A DNA stretch of 64,000 nt, from the NCBI GenBank assembly GCA_021234155.1, contig JAJEKV010000010.1, positions 20,918,833 to 20,982,832 on the forward strand. The letters run 5' to 3'. A program made the translations under genes and the position numbers. Shown piece by piece: positions 11,500 through 24,638 of this stretch. Numbering within the stretch: the first letter of the stretch is position 1; each line of letters starts with the position of its first letter. This DNA comes from Isoetes taiwanensis. Its lineage: Eukaryota > Streptophyta > Lycopodiopsida > Isoetales > Isoetaceae. The notes beneath the pieces were generated by a model that ran no database searches, was not told the DNA's origin, and was given only the letters and a program-made list of their open reading frames with translations.

Positions 11500-12020
11500 A
11501 TATGACTTACCTCTTTTAATATATATGCCCTTACTGGAAATGTAACTTGGTCATAGTATCTTACTAGTAATAATGTAATGATGTATATATACTATGGTAC
11601 TAATGTATACATACCATGTAATAATGTATGCTATGAATGGAACATTGGAACCATGTAATACCATGTAATAATGTATACATTATAGTACCATGTTCATATG
11701 AATACCATAAGAATGAATGTAATAACATTATATATTCTCATATGTTATATAATACCATTTGTAGGAGGATAATAATGAATAATAATGAATAATAATAGAG
11801 ATTTATTACCAAATATCATAACGAATTTGAGAATGAATAATAATGGTATTATAAGAATGAATGTTCATATGTTCATTTCTAAGAATGGAACAAGAATGAA
11901 CATATGAGAACATATAATGGTTTGAACAAGAATGGATGTATGAGAATGACTTGAACAAGATGGTTTACATAAGAGAAAGAATGGTTTATATATGAGAAAA
12001 GAATGGTTAAAGTATAAAAT
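11500..12020. repeat. AT-rich low-complexity block, copy A
   Basis: Imperfect short repeats built on AATGTA, ACCATGTAATA, GAATAATAATG and GAATGAATG run for about 500 bp, with few other bases. Copy B holds the same block at about 40,420-40,940 almost unchanged. No coding signal. Confidence 0.8.
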
Positions 12021-12054
12021 GCTACATTGAATGAATGAATGCATGTTCAATGGT

Positions 12055-12243
12055 TCACTTTGATGACTTGGATTGTTCAATTGCTGGCTTTGCACTTAGG
12101 CCTGCTAACTTGGCTGCTGACTTGTTTGTTGGCTTGCTCACGACTTTTTTGCCGATCCGTCACGACTTGTCCGCTAGCTTACTTGGTCAACTTACTAGCC
12201 GATTTGGTCACCGACTTGGTCATTTACTTGTTTGTCGGCTTCC
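12055..12243 (-). pseudogene. Lys/Ala/Ser-rich (H1-tail-like) exon, copy A, degraded
   Basis: This matches 40,973-41,161 of copy B, where the minus strand encodes a lysine-rich repeat tail. In copy A the repeated CTG/CAG triplets are altered throughout (for example GCTGAC reads as GTCAC, GCCGAC or TCACGAC), so the frame is lost. The pattern is better explained by base-calling error at CAG/CTG than by mutation; see the finding on the error signature. Confidence 0.45.
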
Positions 12244-12520
12244 TCGACATGGACAACAACTGGTTGATCCTCTAAAATTGGTTACGGATCAAACGTTCCG
12301 GAGGCTGGGAAAAAGTGGCGAGGTTGAAAAAAAAAGTGATGGGTGAGAGGACGTCACGATGAAAGTACGTCAGCACCCGTTAATCACCCTATGTCGTGCA
12401 CTACCGAATTGTACACCACCAATAAAAAAAGACCCCCTAAAACAATCATCTTAATAGTGCCAATTTCACATCACCACTCCTTACTTAAAGTCCATGTCTT
12501 AGCTAGTACATCTGCTTCTT

Positions 12521-12690
12521 AGAGCCATTAAATGTAAATATAATCCATATGGTATTTTCCTGTGCTCTTCGCATCAAATGTGTAACATAGTTACTACCAA
12601 AAGATAGAGCCATTAAATGTAAATGTAATCCATATGGTATTTTCCTATGCCCTTCACATCAAATGTAGAACATAGGTACTACCAAAAGAT
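12521..12690. repeat. 85-bp tandem repeat x2, copy A
   Basis: The unit AGAGCCATTAAATGTAAAT... starts at 12,521 and 12,606, with a few substitutions between units. A third, decayed start (TAGTCATTAAATATGC) follows near 12,721. The same structure is at 41,440-41,609 in copy B. Confidence 0.85.
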
Positions 12691-13691
12691 AACATCCTTA
12701 TATCACTGCACATGCTTCTTATAGTCATTAAATATGCACAGTACTTCATAGCCACTTTTCACCTTGTCGTCGTACATAATCCCTCAAACGTTTTGGGACC
12801 ATTATTACTTGAACAAGTATCAAGTGTAACAAGTGTACCATAATAATAAAAAAAAGGGGACCTTTAAAAATATGTTCAAACAGACTTTTACCCTTCATGG
12901 ACATTTGCAAAGACCATTTCCGGCCAATATGTAGCCTTAAGCCAAAACAAGTGTAAATTTTGACCTACGCCTTAAAATGATTAACATTTAGCAAAGCAAA
13001 AGAATCACGAACTTCTAACGAATAACAATTTCCTTTTGTCAATCAAATTATGGTTTTCAGTCAAATATCTAGCTTATAACAGCAGGTATTTACCAATAAA
13101 CAAAGGAGTACAATTATTTCCCGGTCTATCATTTATTACCATGGGATCCAATTGCGGGTCTTTGACCCATATTGGAGGAAAGAATGCAAGTGTAACAACC
13201 ATGGCCCATTTACTGTCATTCTATTTTAGCAACATCCTTGCACTTGCGCATGCACTTCTATCTAGAGAATAAAACAAAAATAACAACGTACTAAGAAAGA
13301 AAATATCAAAGAAACAACAAAAGAGAATGAGTACTTGACAAGAATAGAATGACTGCACTTCCCAGGGTAAAAACAATCCAATTTTTGGCATACAATAGAA
13401 TTTCATCTAAATGTTGCAAATGTACCCAAATCGAGGTCTTTTCTGCCATTATTGTACCTTCATTAAGCAGATATACATGAGGAAAACAATTAGCAGCAAG
13501 GTTCTTGGACTTCCGAATATTGCAACAACTTATACCAGACTGATCTATCCAGCCAATTATGTGTTGATCCCAAGCATTCATCCTTAAACTGTCTCCTCTA
13601 GCTTGCTGGAACAACTCCTCATAACTTATTCCATTAGACCAAAGCGCTCCTTTCTTGTAAGTATATATGTAAGTGTGCAAAAACCTTATCA

Positions 13692-14666
13692 TTATAGTCC
13701 GGCCACAAGAATGGAATTTAGATTGCTTCCACATAAAGGCGGCGGAGGAGATGAAGCATTGACACATGAAGATGAACATGAAGCTGACTGGTTGCTATTT
13801 ATGTACACATGGGATTGCATTTGAGGCAGGGCTTCATTTCCCTTGAGGACATTGCAGCATTTTCTCATGCTAGGCCTGTGGTGTGGATCTTCTTGGCAAC
13901 ACAATAGCCCCAACAACAAAATTCTTTTCATCTCCCTCCATCAAAAACAATTTTCCAACTTTGGATCAGCAAAGATCCAACAGCTTTGTCCTCTTCATGC
14001 TTTTGCCATATCCACTCCAACAAGAACTTGCTCCCCAATTATATCTAACACCTTCCTTCCAGATCCCACCTCCAGAGCTAATATCCCTAAACCGTAAACA
14101 TCGATTTGTCACTTGCTTTTTACCAAGTATACCACCAGAGCGATGTATCCGAATGTACCGCCTCGTCATGCTTTTGCTCGCTTTGTCATAATCCAAGAGC
14201 TTGGCTAGGCCAAAGTCACCTAAATGTGCTCAAATTACCGGGCTGCGTAACATTGGATGCTTTCACATCTCTCGCACGATCTTTTGCTCCCATCCCGTAT
14301 GGAGATAAGCAAGCCCTTCCCGCAACTCCCAAGAGTATGTCATAGCGCTGTTGCTATGGAAGAATGTTGCAAAAGCAAATAGGTAGTTATCCAAGCCGCC
14401 AAGGGCATGTAATCATAGACCAAAAGCAGTTTTCCTTTTGTGTGGCACCACCCCTCGGAGGCTCAAAGATTCCGATGCCTCGATGGCTTATCACAGAAAG
14501 TTCTCGCAACCAATTGCGCTTTTACAAATGCCTCTTGAAAGAGAACCTTCACAGCCATCGTGATACCATCCCAGTAGATTCTCCTCAGAACTTTCCCAAA
14601 TCCTCCCTTTGCCAAGCATCTTATCTGTGGCTGAAATTCCCCGGTGGTCATTTTCAGGCCAGTGTG
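13692..14666 (-). pseudogene. L-type lectin receptor kinase, kinase half, copy A (many frameshifts)
   Basis: This is the cytoplasmic Ser/Thr kinase domain. Minus-strand pieces appear in the right order: AKGGFGKVLRR (glycine loop, about 14,590), MAVKVLFQE (subdomain II lysine), RDVKASNV (catalytic loop, first residue of HRD altered, about 14,260), GDFGLAKLLDYDKA (activation segment, about 14,200), and LLGLLCCQEDPHHRPSMRK (subdomain XI, about 13,890), then a short Ser/Pro-rich tail. The frame changes several times. Most breaks lie at CTG/CAG sites and differ from the breaks in copy B, so the underlying gene may be less damaged than it looks. Its lectin half lies just upstream beyond a transposon insert. 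Confidence 0.8.
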
Positions 14667-15850
14667 CATAGTTGGGAGTTAGCGCTAGTAGTTAGCTAAC
14701 GGGCTAATCTGAAAAATAACGTATAACGAGTTATTACCGAGGTGATAACGAAATTATCTATTCCCCACAAAAAAAAAAACATTCGAATTTTAACAATTTG
14801 AAACTTGTTTTTTACTAACTCGAATACGCTGAATTCAAATATGCAATCAGAATTCTCAAACACCTACTCTAACCTACTAAAACTTGACAATAATGCCCAT
14901 ACCTGTATTGTGCGCTGAATTCGGTCTATGTCCTTGAATATCCATCTTTTCCCGCAATGGAGGCCCACATCTACCAACATGTTTACTTAAAGGAGCAAAG
15001 ATTAACTAAATAAACTTAATTTTACATTAACAATCCAAAAGTTACATATGTCTTTGAGATTATATGTTCCCACATTGAGTACGAAACAAGAAACATTACT
15101 ATAACAAATTAAAAACATTAATCTGCTCATTTGTGAAGAATCAAGCATCAGCCTTGACGAAAGTGTTTGTAGATTTGGCCATGGAGGATTATTTTTCTAA
15201 TCTGCTGCCTGCCTTTGTTCGGGCTTCCAGAACTGCAGAGCTTCTAAGAATCAGTCAGCGTTAAGGCCATAAAGTATGCAGCAGATTCTGTGCTTGCACT
15301 CTACCCTAGAACAAATGAAGAAAAGAAAATCCGACCAAGCTGAATTTGAGACCGTAACTCACCCCGAACAAAGTTATAAGAAATCGATCCGAAGAATGTT
15401 GGACTCCCCTGTGGCAAAGCTGACATGACTCCATTAGCAAGCATTGGCCGCTCAGATGGATATGGAAATCCGTCAGATGAATGCCAGGTAATCAAGCAAA
15501 GAGGAGGAGTAGACCATCAAATCAAATGACTGTAAACCGGAATGGATTGATGAACCCAAAACCGAAACAAGATCGATTTATGCTAAGAGACCCAAAACCA
15601 GAAATAGGCAAACCGGTTCTTACCTGGGCTGGTGATCTTCGACCAAAACGACCGGATTGATGCTCCAGAAGACCTTAACCGGATTTGCAGGCCGGAGCAG
15701 ACGCGAGGAACACAGGGAAATTTGTTTTGGGGGGAAAAAATGGGTCTATTTTTTTTCTGGCGAAACTCATACACGTTATTTCTCGTTACATTTTTTAATC
15801 ACGGATAACGCGTTAGCAAATTGGGGCTAACGCGTTATCTGCCAACTATG
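14667..15850. mobile_element. hAT-like non-autonomous DNA transposon in the lectin kinase, copy A
   Basis: A 1,184-bp insert begins CATAGTTGGGAGTTAGCG and ends with the inverse of CATAGTTGGCAGATAACGCG. Both subterminal regions are rich in ATAACG/CGTTAT and TTAGC motifs, as in hAT elements, where such repeats bind the transposase. It interrupts the receptor kinase between FTYTQ and LKMTT. An 8-bp target duplication (GTTGTGTG) is intact in copy B; here the left flank reads CCAGTGTG. No transposase frame is present, so mobility would need a helper elsewhere. The 8-bp duplication supports hAT; the terminal bases fit the hAT consensus only loosely. Confidence 0.75.
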
Positions 15851-16826
15851 GTTGTGTGTATGTGAATTTGGTGATAGGCAGCCGAATTTCTTCATTAGAG
15901 CCTTCCATTTTCCTCCTTTTGTAGCATACGCATCCTGCAGCCAGCAATGAACTGAAAATGAGTGCAGCAATGAGAGCAGCTACCACCGGCACAAGTATGC
16001 TGCTTTTCTTTTTTACATCTCGCTTAGCCCGCGGTGGAACAGCAATTGAGGTGATAGAATTTGAGACACTAAAGTTCCATGCGTATAACCTGTGCAACTC
16101 AAAGTCATTAGCTCCTGTTGCAGCAGAAAATCCTACATACATGGCATCCTGAATCACTTTGCTGAGGTCAACTTCCAAGCTGAGTATTATAGTCTCTGGT
16201 TTTGTTGTATTCCTTGATAATCTGACTTGGAGTAAATTGCTTGCCGCCATGTAGTCTATCCATGCTGTCAGAGTAAGATTTTTACTTAACTTCAAGTCGT
16301 CTGGTGGAACTGCAGTTACTAGAGATGTTAAGTTATTCACGTCTATTCCAATATGTGCTTCAGCTGGGTCATAAAACTCAGCATTTTGAAAAGTATCAAA
16401 TTCCACCGCAAGCAAATGGTTTCTTGAGTCCCCGTTTAAGGATGAATTGAGAAGCCCGAGAAAAGATCCACTGCTATTTGCAGGCGGGGCTGTATTATTG
16501 GGGGTTATAATGAAGGCCATGCCATCTGCTGGATAATAGCCTGTAATATATTGCACAATTTGAAATGTGAAGGAAGTGCTAAAGGAAAGAAGCTGGCTGG
16601 AGTTTGTTGAATCCAGCAGGTGCACTGGATCAGTGTAGTATACACGCGAAGTGCTGAATTGATCATTCAATGATGAAAGCTCGATGTGGTCAGAACGCTG
16701 GACTGCGGCGCCCCAATGAATGATCAAATTTTGATGTTCAGAATCGAGGCTACTAAGGGAGAAGTTTTGTGATTGGGCAAGCAGTGGAAGGAGGAGGAAG
16801 AGCAAAAGGCGAAGCCTTGGATACAT
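15851..16826 (-). CDS. L-type lectin receptor kinase, lectin and transmembrane half, copy A
   Basis: The extracellular part of a plasma-membrane receptor kinase. The start is chosen at ATG 16,826 (MYPRLRLLLFLLLPLLAQSQ), which gives a clean signal peptide; an in-frame ATG lies 10 codons upstream. Residues ~22-255 form a legume-lectin domain with NFSLSSL at the start, ADGMAFIITP, and the metal-site segment AVEFDTFQN...HIGIDVN. Many N-x-S/T sites follow. A single membrane helix (VPVVAALIAALIFSSLLAAG) and a basic stop-transfer KRRK precede ITKFTYTQ, where the hAT-like insert cuts the gene. The frame is fully open, unlike the kinase half. A palindromic TATTTAAATA at about 17,217 could serve as its TATA element. 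Confidence 0.9.
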
Positions 16827-17212
16827 GATGGGCTGCTTCAATCCTGTAACATCCAAATGATCGACTGTAAAGTGGAATCAATTTATCTTGTCTCCAAACA
16901 CTTGGCCTTTAGCCACAATTTCAATTTCACAGGTTTCTTCTGCTCTGGCAATAACTTGTGTGCCAATGCTCAATGTGTGCAACTCTGTACATCTAAAATG
17001 GCCAAGGTCAATCCACATAAATGCTTCCGTGCTGACATGGCAAGATGTTGAACCAGGTTATTCTAGAATTTAAGTTTTGTCCATAAGATTGTGTGGATAA
17101 GGATGCTTTCTGACCATTAACTTGGCAGGAAAGTTTCCATTGGCTTGGACTCTAAATATGGGCGTCCGTTCTTGGCTTTGTGGCTAACGGACCTGGCCTC
17201 TTGATGGGGCAG

Positions 17213-17234
17213 CATGCGTATTTAAATACGCATG
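17213..17234. promoter_or_regulatory. 22-bp perfect palindrome with TATA-like core, copy A
   Basis: Both arms read CATGCGTATTT, so the centre is GTATTTAAATAC. It lies about 390 bp upstream of the chosen start of the lectin receptor kinase on the minus strand. A promoter role is inferred only from position and core sequence. It is fully conserved at 46,131-46,152. Confidence 0.4.
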
Positions 17235-19285
17235 TGAACATGTTGATACATATCGTATTTTCCTCTAGTCGCTTCATGGCAAGAAAGAAAGTGGAAAAAG
17301 AAAAAGAAAAATATAAACATGCGTGCGTGCATGCCCATGGTTTAGTAGAGAGCTTAAAAAAAACTCACTTGGGCAAAAAATTGGGTTTTTCTTTTTTTAA
17401 GTGTTCTTGAGAAGGGAGCCTTGCAAAGCTTTTGTGTAGGGAGGCCAGAGACAAATTGCTTGAGAAGGAGCCTTGCAAAGCATAGAAGGATTCTCGTTGA
17501 GACACCAAAGAGTCAAGAGCTTGGAGATCACATCAAGAACGGCATCAAACATCTTCTTTACAAAGGGGTTTTGTTGAGTTAATCCGAGGTACATGGGCTG
17601 ATATCATTGGATTTATGCATGAATTGATAAGAAGGTTTGGCTATGTATGTTCACAGAAAGTATGACATGCGTAAACATCCAGGGAACTAAAGATGGAATA
17701 GAAGCTAATCTAGATGCATGGTAATTCCTAAAAAGAGCCTGAGTAGGTCGGAATTGATGCGGTGAGGAATCTAGTTGAGAAGTTATGGGCTGCAACAACG
17801 TGCTTTTTTCATGCAAACACTTTAATCATCACCATCGACGAGCTGTAAGATCCGAAACATCCCGATATGACATGGAACAGTCGATTTGGGCATTAGAACC
17901 CCGATGTATCAGGGCAGTCTAAAGTTGCAACCCTGGCCTGGAATCCGACCGTTTGTTGGTTGTTTCGTTGTTTTATTTGTCCTTTTCCTTGATGTCTTGT
18001 TAACAAATGTCGTACACCTTAAATAAAGTTATAAGAAGTGGAGAAATAAATATACAAGGAGTATAAGGGAAAGTATGGAAGTACAAGGGGGATCCAAAGA
18101 CGCATCTATCCACAATAGATGCAGGAGATAGGTCTGATTTGATTATTAGTTATTTAAGTATGCTTTGTTGAATTAAACAAGATAAGGTCCTAAAGTAAAT
18201 ATGAGGCATCGAACGAAAGTGGTTCCCTGGAGATGGGGTCCGGGTTTTATGGTAAGTTGGCGAATATTCACCATTAAGGGGCCATGAGGTCCCGTGGGAT
18301 TTTCGCCGTATGCAAGATTTGGAAGCTCTACATTATTAAGACGATTAATAAATCTTGTTATGGAAAGTGGGTTTTTAATTAGAATATTAAAACCTTAGCC
18401 TAACAATGGTTCAAAAAAAGAAATAGATGCTGAACTTTGAGATCCGAGAAGTTGGGCCTGAGAGAGCAATATGAGATATAATGGAGGTCCAGATGAGGCT
18501 ATGGCGCTGAGCACCGGAGCAGTCTAAAGTGTATACAAAGTTTCTAAGTTGTTGCATTGCATTTTATCAAAGGCATCATAACTAATGGATTATTCCCATG
18601 GAGAATGGTTATGAGGCAAGTATTGCATCAGGTGGATTGGTAGTATCTTTCCTTGTTCAGCAAAGAAAGAATGATACGCTCTGAGCTACATCAATGATAG
18701 CCATGCTTGGCGACTTCATCGACGCGGATTAGATTGTGATCATCACCCGCGGTCGAAGTTTAGCTTTACCCCGACATGGTATTGATGAGAATTATATGTA
18801 AGAAGTATGGTAAGTTACTATGACCAACGGATTTATCGGCGGCCAATGTGGAATTGCATTCCTTAATGGGGGAATCACGAAGGTAAGTCGCAAGGTCATG
18901 GAAAATGCCAAGTATGAGATACATACTTCTATGTCATTGTAGGTTCATTGGGAAAGCCATCACCGTATGTGGGCAACCCCGACAACTGCATGATCTGTGC
19001 AATACGTATAGGAAGATTCTAATGAACTTCACATGTCTTGGCGGCATCAGTTCCACCGCTGTCTTGGTGCATTTGATCATGCTCCATTGGAACTCCGGCT
19101 CCGCTTCTAGGTTCTATGGCCTAGGTTGTTTCGGCGATGCTCATGTTCATCTCTCGATTCTCTCTCAGGGTATTCTTATACTGCGGACACCGGCGAGTTC
19201 TCCGGGTAGATTGCTACGTCACCAACTCTTGTGAACTCCTATGGTAAGAGGTCCCGCCGACGTGCGGGTCGGTGAGGGTATGGGT
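17235..19285. other. Non-coding upstream flank, error-rich, copy A
   Basis: This corresponds to 46,153-48,085. No gene is supported. The first 160 bp are purine-rich with GAAAAAG repeats absent from copy B. From about 17,800 on, the two copies differ every few bases, mainly at CAG/CTG/CCG, so frames here cannot be trusted. Confidence 0.5.
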
Positions 19286-22200
19286 GCGACACGCAGGTCT
19301 GCCACCCCACCACCCGCCATGGCTTGGAATGCTTTGACTGTCACGGTGGCTTTGGAAGGTTATGCTTCGGGGAAGTTAGTGTGGCAGAATCTTCAAAGTG
19401 TCGTAGCCCTTCATGGGAAAAGCGGTATCCCCCAATAGGGAAATGATTGATTAATTTGTGATGCCTGCATTATGCAACCTCTGGTCATTTGTTTCTACAC
19501 ATTGACAATCCTGTAGAGACCAGGGAAAAAAAAAGATTTTGGAGGGCATATCTTGAACAACCTCATGGAGATGGAACATCATTTTGAACATCATTGATGG
19601 CTTGTTAAATGGAAATGAAGAGATAGAAATATCTATCAGCGACACTAAGTTTCGATATTGCAAAGATCGGGATAGAAGTGAAACAATAGAAACTAAGTTT
19701 GTGATATTGCAAGAGCAAGATAAAGCCACATGATGGCAAAGGCGATTATAAGCTGGATCAAAGAATCGAAAACCTCTTGAGAAATAAAAAGCACCTCATC
19801 GAAGCTTAAGTTGATATAAAGAGGCGATATCTTTTTGACAGCGACACTTATTCAAAGTCCCATGCTTTTTTACATTCATTGGTCTTCATGGCATCTAAAT
19901 TTCTTGTATGAATGTGCCTAGGATCTTTTGCAATGACAAATTAGTCCTTTGCATCGAGCAAAATTTTACAACATAATAGAATGGCCGGAAAAAATCAGTG
20001 TGACATAGAAATGGGAAGATCTCTGCAAGATCAATGGCAAAGAATCATCCTAGATTTCTTAGTTCCTCTAAAAGGCAATATCTTTGCGGCTTAGAGAAAC
20101 ATAAGCTGTCATTTTAATTTATTTAAGCTCAATTATTAGTAACTAATGCTAACTTGAAAGAAGCGGGTTTGCAAGTGGTCACCTGATTCGGAAGTTAACA
20201 TTGGTCAATATAAACTGCAAGAATTTGCAAATTTGTAAGCAGTGAAAAACTTACAGAAATTGAAGCGCTCATACGTTATGTTTATTATGCCAACCAATTG
20301 GCATCGAGGGGTCTGTGCGAACATCATTTCGAGCATATATAGAGTAGAGGCACATGCAGTAAATGTCAGTCTTAGTACTTCTTTGTGAAGAGAATTAGAC
20401 TAAAAGACGGATACCTCTGTGTGGATACAAAGCTATGACAAATTCCTTGATGATTTGAAAAGCTAAGTGAAAAGAGGTTCTAATTTAGTATCTCAAATGT
20501 AAACCAATGGGTATACAAAAATTCATGGATTCATAGGTTGGACCAAATTATCCATGCTAATAATTATGTCCATGTCGTCCACAGTTTGAATCGGAAAGGA
20601 ACTATTGCACGTTTGTCATGACACAATTTACAAACTCGGACTCGGATTGTGTATTAATAATGAAGCAAATTATATAACTCTCCGGATATAATCTCATTCC
20701 ATTGGCAAATAAATAGTATTGAACCTGCTTTTACCCGAGGGTTTCTATGAGAAGAGACAAACATATAGTTGTCATGGACATGATTTATCACAACAGCAAA
20801 ACAAAATACGTGTCTCACAAATACTATCGAAAATAATTATCATTAACATTGCTAAAAGCAACTATTAAATGTTCTTGGAATACATAACTGTAATTATAAG
20901 GGGTTACCTCACGAAATGGAAAAAGGTGAAGAGGCTCGTGATGTGTATTCTAAAAATCAGCATAAGCAGACAAAAATTATGAAGTTACCAGCATGTAACA
21001 TATTAGCCTCTCGATCTATGAAGAAATATTTGTAGGATCTTTGGATGTCCAAAATGAAAAAGGGACAATGAAAGAAAGATGTGTTTGCAATGCATATGTA
21101 ATTATTCCATGTGGTTTTAAAATGGCGACATTAAATTTAAAAAAATTTTGAACTAAATAAAGGGAAATAGAAGATAACCTTAAAGACCCACCTTGATAGA
21201 ACACATGCCCTTGGAAATCCGAAGCTTCAAAGATTCTTTTTGCTCATGAATTACCTTTATCCTATGTTCATTTATTCATGCACATAGGCACAAATAGAAC
21301 ATAATCTGACAAAATCATTTTACATTCGACATAAATTTAACCTTGCATTTCATTAGTCCATCATAGGAATACTCCATCATAGGAAAAAGGGGATATATTT
21401 GAATGGTGGATCAGGAAGACATGTCTGTGCAAAGCAACCTCTTTGGATACAACTAAATTTAGCACATAAAAGTGCACATGTGCACATCTGCATTTTTCGT
21501 GTGTAGTCATTTTAGATTTGAAGGATCGTTTAGCAATGCCTACACTCATAGCGTCACCAAATGGTTGTGGAAAAACAACTTGGATAATTATATCTTTATC
21601 GGATGTGCTTATAATCATGGAAGGATGAACAACTCAAGTTCTTTAAACAAAATAGCATGGTGCACTTTGCTCAAGGAGTTCTTTTAAGAATGCGGTGGTG
21701 ATAATCATAATTACTAAAAAAGGGATCGAGCCTATAACTTCAATTCAATAGCTTCACATAGGTAATTTGGATGCATCAAGCATTATGTATTTTTATTTTT
21801 CACCTTTAAAAATGCCGATTATAAAATCAAGATAATGCTCATCAATTTACATACAAAATATCAAAGCTTCAGCTCTTGTAAGATCATGTTCTTATCAATT
21901 CAGACCTAGGACAAACAATAGATATCACGACATAAATGCTGACATTACTTGGTAGGAATACTCTTTATCACGAAAGAAATAGGCAAACTACATTCTTGGA
22001 AATTTTAACTTCTTGCTTCTAGAAGCCACGAACAACATATTATAGCATCGTAACTTGATTGCAATGATCACGGTAATGGCAAATAAAAAGAGCATCAAGC
22101 GAATATGATATATATTCCTCTTATGCTTTTGAAAAACTATTTTTGCGGAAGGATCCACATCAAAGTGGAATTTATGATCGAGGAGGAAGCGGCTGACCAT

Positions 22201-23165
22201 ATCTAGAGGAAATCAAAGCGGTAGAAATTTGCAACAAATTGATGACTTCCCGGCTTGAAAACATCGTAACAAAAGAATGATCAAACTTGTGAAGGAAGTC
22301 GCCCAACATTTTTGTGGCAATTTGAAAACAACTTCGATCCACCCATAACGGATATTCTCTCAAAGCGTGACAATTTGAAAGAACCTAGTCCATCCATATG
22401 ATGTTTTCTTAAAGCTAAAAAGGTTATAGCGGCTCAAGCATGAAGGAAAACTATCGGAAGAGACCCATTGTTGTAAGAAATAAGCAAAACATAGAAATCG
22501 AGAGAAAGATATGATCTCCTTGGTTCTATGCTCTCATCGCTTCCCTCATCACTAAGTAAGTTGCCTTCATTGAAGTAAAAAATTCTATGTTCAGATTTTT
22601 TGATCTTCAAACTGTTTATGTGGCATTCAAAATAGGCAATAGAACATGCCTTGTATTTCATTGAAATGTACATGAAAGTGACAATGTTCTTAAGGTCCAA
22701 CCTCTCACTGAATTGCAAGCACCTCTTCTCATGCAAGAACTCAACTACATATAAAAAAGAATAGACTTATAAATCACTTAAGAAACTTCGGAAATGTAAA
22801 AACAACCCAAACCCCTCACAAAACTCAGCAAAAAGAAATTCACTTTTTCAAAATGCAAATGTGTACCATATCGATCCGGCTTCCCACCTCTCTTACTATT
22901 TCAAAGTCTTAATTTAAGGCATATAGTTCCATTATGCATCACATTCATGGGCCTAAATAGACCATCAAATACACTACTTTTTGCGATGCTTGACCTTTAA
23001 TTGCAAAACATATATGTTGCACCTTAAGATTTGAGCTTGTAATGTTGGTGCCAAGAGCAAGAACTATGCACGAAATATATCCGGTTATAGAATTAGCTTG
23101 GTCACCAACTATCTGAGTTCCTACATATAGTGCCCCGCGCTGCTAGACATTCTTAACAATTTACG
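19286..23165. other. AT-rich intergenic DNA, no gene recognised
   Basis: This is unique within the window. Short minus-strand frames at 21,988-22,363 are adjacent and could be parts of one decayed protein with a hydrophobic segment (LMLFLFAITVIIAIKL), but no family is recognisable. No RNA gene, repeat array or transposon end was found. Confidence 0.4.
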
Positions 23166-24638
23166 TGGCGCTCACGAATATATACAACCCTCGGACGTAT
23201 ACATGCAGGGGACTTTCCCCTCCATGGCGACCCACTCGCCATGGCGAACCCTCCGTCTATTTCGGGCCATCTATAATACGATGCCGAAGAAGGACCTGAA
23301 AGGGGTCATTATTACGCCTTCAATGGGGCTCCTCGTCGGCGGGCGTGAATACAAGGGTTAGCACCACGGCATAAATCACATATAAATAACCACCACGAAG
23401 GGTGGCATATCCATCAAATACCAACGGCAAAGAATATGCATCTACACCTAAGAAAACACCCCAAACCCATGGTTCTACCCGGTTCGGACTCGGTGAGGAT
23501 CGTGGCGGCTAGGCCTCAAAGAGATCGTGAGCCGAGAATCTTGACATGGCGTTGGCTGGCATAGAACATTGGCTAGGGTTGTCCACTCCATCGCCCCTCA
23601 TTGCACACTTTGCGGATGGGTCAATTCACGCTATGGCGTCGCTATAGCCTTCAGGGAGGAGCGGGCTCGAGGCATCACCCTGCGAGCCTACTCCGGGGTT
23701 CATGAAGCCCGGTCCAGGAGTAAAGGCGGGGGGAAGCGTCCCCTTCGAATCCACGGTGGCTCCATGGGCGAGCTAGAGAATCGTGCGCATCGGCGACCCC
23801 GCATCCGTGCCGACTTACAAGCCCTAAATCTACTCAAAGTGCAAGGTGCCCCATACGGGTCACACCTTCCCACCGGGGAGTGTCGGACCCATACCCGGCC
23901 CTCGTGGCCGGCTATCAGGTCTAGCTCGCTATAGAGTCCGGGGGCCTTTTATGTTCGTGCAAGACCCCACCTCCACTTCACCCTTTGTGTTCCTTATGCG
24001 GTGCTAAGCCCGGTACCATAGCATCTATGACCGGTGGGCTCTTGTGCCGCAGCCGCATCTAATGGGATATCTGAGGGGTCTATCTAGGGCATACTACAAT
24101 CTGAGGGGCTCGAGGTCTCTACCCCGTAACCCCCATTTTGAAGTAATACCATGCAAGAACTATCAATCCATCCTTAACACACATAATCGATTATCGAAAT
24201 AAGGAGAACTCACCTTTACAATCAAGGGTTAGTCCTACAAGTAAAACAATGAGATACGGAGAAGCAAAGCCACAACGGTGCCCAGCAAGGGGCTGCCCTA
24301 GAATCCACAACTATATTAGCCACCCACAGATTGCAGGCTGGATCCATTACCCATTGGTGCTTCCATCTCCTAGGCCTTGGTGGTTCGGCTTGACTACCAC
24401 AGGTATAAAAGTACTTGAGTGCGGTGGCTCGGCGTGGCGAGGGTTTTGGCTTCGGCTCCTGCTCTTTCTTGGGCCAATTTTGGGGAGTCAATTAGCTATA
24501 GGGATCGGGTTGGCCGAGCCCAATTTGGAAGTCCCCATGTTGGCCGGTCGAATTAGGCGGTGAAGCCTTCCCAAAGCATTTATTGGCCTAATTATCCCAT
24601 TTAATATTAATCCCTAGATTATAGGTTATTATCTTTAA
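23166..24638 (-). repeat. 3' LTR of the minus-strand element, truncated
   Basis: This aligns with 26,326-27,780 and shares the CACGAATATATACAACCCTC start and the TTAATATTAATCCCTAG end. After about 24,638 it departs from the other LTR, so roughly the last 180 bp (the U3 start on the element's own strand) are missing or replaced. Plus-strand open frames here, such as 23,569-23,934, are not conserved in frame in the other LTR and are not genes. Confidence 0.8.

Larger units (their letters stand above)
1..19285 (+). repeat. Segmental duplication, copy A (left end outside window)
   Basis: The whole block recurs at 28,883-48,085 in the same orientation. The offset stays between about 28,880 and 28,920 across 19 kb, so gene order and spacing are conserved. 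Position 1 already aligns with 28,883, so the true left edge is not visible. The right edge is near 19,285, after which the copies share nothing. Clean parts, such as the lectin exon with its hAT insert and the stretch 6,660-7,130, are almost identical. Other patches (4,650-5,440; 12,110-12,250; 13,480-14,700; 17,080-19,285) differ heavily, mostly at CAG/CTG sites and homopolymers. It is either a young tandem duplication or two haplotypes wrongly placed in line. Confidence 0.95.

Noticed and set aside
13036-13272. 78-codon plus-strand frame identical in both copies
   Set aside because: Antisense to the 3' flank of the lectin kinase, with no motif; identity follows from the duplication.
13306-13779. 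157-codon minus-strand frame downstream of the kinase
   Set aside because: It overlaps the kinase 3' end in another frame and is not preserved in copy B; most likely 3' untranslated sequence.
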